Of a DNA stretch of 64,000 nt, positions 63,470 through 64,000 are shown piece after piece. Below the pieces are notes generated by a model, which was not told the origin of the DNA, ran no database searches, and worked only from the letters and a program-made list of their open reading frames with translations. Numbering within the stretch: position 1 is the first letter of the stretch; every line of letters begins with the position of its first letter. This DNA is from Aurelia coerulea (Eukaryota > Cnidaria > Scyphozoa > Semaeostomeae > Ulmaridae), in contig CM076943.1 in assembly GCA_039566865.1 (NCBI GenBank), positions 47,204,124 through 47,268,123 of the forward strand. The letters run 5' to 3'. Position numbers and translations under genes: made by a program.

Positions 63470-64000
63470 AGTTTTCTTTGGAAAGCTTTCTTTGGCTTAA
63501 AAGTTTACAAAATTAATTCTCCTTTATCAACAATGAAGGCGAAGGATAAACACAGCTTTGGAAGGATAAAAACTGGTTAGGATTTGTAGATTAGAATTCC
63601 ATGTGTATGGATTTATAAGTGAGAGGTGTATTCATGCAAAAATTTACATTTGGCTATGACATTAGAGCCATGTATAATCCATGGGGAATCTGGCTCCGAG
63701 AAAATAGATTTTTACCGACTTTCTAGCTTGTGACTTGCGTGAGTGAAACTTAATTTATGATATCTGTGGTTACATCAAAGCAAGACCTAAGCTAAGACGT
63801 CAGTTTTGAACAGCTCTAACAGGAAGCAAGAAGTAGGATTTAGGAAAGGATACAGCTTTTAGCAAAGCAAAAGCACGAAGTTGCATCATAGCAAAGCTCT
63901 AGTTACCAAACCGACTTGCTAGTTATGCGCAAGCAAGAGTGAGTTCCCTTATTAATCTATGGATTTGCCAAAGCGATACCTTTGTAAATACATCGGCTTC
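63470..64000. other. Unassigned end of window
   Basis: No AATAAA is seen soon after the stop at 63469, so the 3' end of the proposed transcript is unplaced. No repeats recognised. Confidence 0.4.

Overview
The window looks like nuclear DNA from a marine invertebrate, probably a cnidarian (anthozoan-like). It is AT-rich and intron-like, has no operons or prokaryotic genes, and carries short poly-G/poly-C runs, (TTA)n and (ACTAAA)n microsatellites, LINE 3' ends and very many short foldback transposons. The taxon is an inference from style. Almost all open frames of 60-150 codons are chance readings or lie across palindromic transposon arms. Few true exons can be seen.

Mobile DNA dominates. Several families can be defined here by their own target-site duplications (TSDs): (1) ~600 bp foldbacks with termini AACAAGG(G/A)CAG and 9 bp TSDs (1320-1942, 2582-3181, 30493-31092 and damaged copies); (2) elements bracketed by poly-G and poly-C, with degenerate internal repeats, mostly with 8-9 bp TSDs (15516-15839, 31983-32293, 41071-41367, 52644-53149 and others); (3) foldbacks with CATGG termini and 7 bp TSDs (6872-7117, 12746-13127, 20861-21069, 49187-49480); (4) TA-flanked mariner-like MITEs with CCGGGTGTCCC-type ends; (5) TA-flanked CACGTA...TATAAGAAAC MITEs; (6) TTAA-flanked elements, including a piggyBac-like one at 33361-34259 and a 2 kb element at 43641-45632 holding a decayed Mutator-like transposase; (7) small hAT-like elements with CAG ends. 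Five LINE copies (RT C-terminal part and/or 3' tail) are present, all broken. Elements are often nested.

Gene evidence is thin but real in places. The best case is 57042-57268 (+): TATA box, TCAGTT initiator 32 bp downstream, ATG, signal peptide and a phase-1 donor. A phase-compatible terminal exon lies at 63174-63469, giving a possible 139-residue secreted protein of unknown family. A second locus at 38169-41465 (+) has four candidate exons whose phases agree; the last is split by a poly-G element. A third is a minus-strand first exon (25241-25420) lying inside a 1 kb terminal-inverted-repeat element, as in gene-capturing (Pack-type) transposons. Other first-exon candidates are at 23369 and 35095.

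Layout: 0-6 kb foldbacks and poly-G elements; 6.6-10.2 kb nested MITE, LINE and a ~175 bp satellite; 10.3-16.5 kb a run of TIR elements; 17.1-19.4 kb a tandem duplication of a MITE with flank; 20-25.7 kb LINE pieces, promoter candidate and captured exon; 25.7-35 kb mostly unique DNA with a few elements; 35-42 kb candidate gene with insertions; 42-49.5 kb LINE, Mutator-like element, minisatellite; 49.5-57 kb mostly unique with MITEs; 57-64 kb the signal-peptide gene, whose proposed intron holds MITEs, a tRNA-derived SINE and microsatellites.
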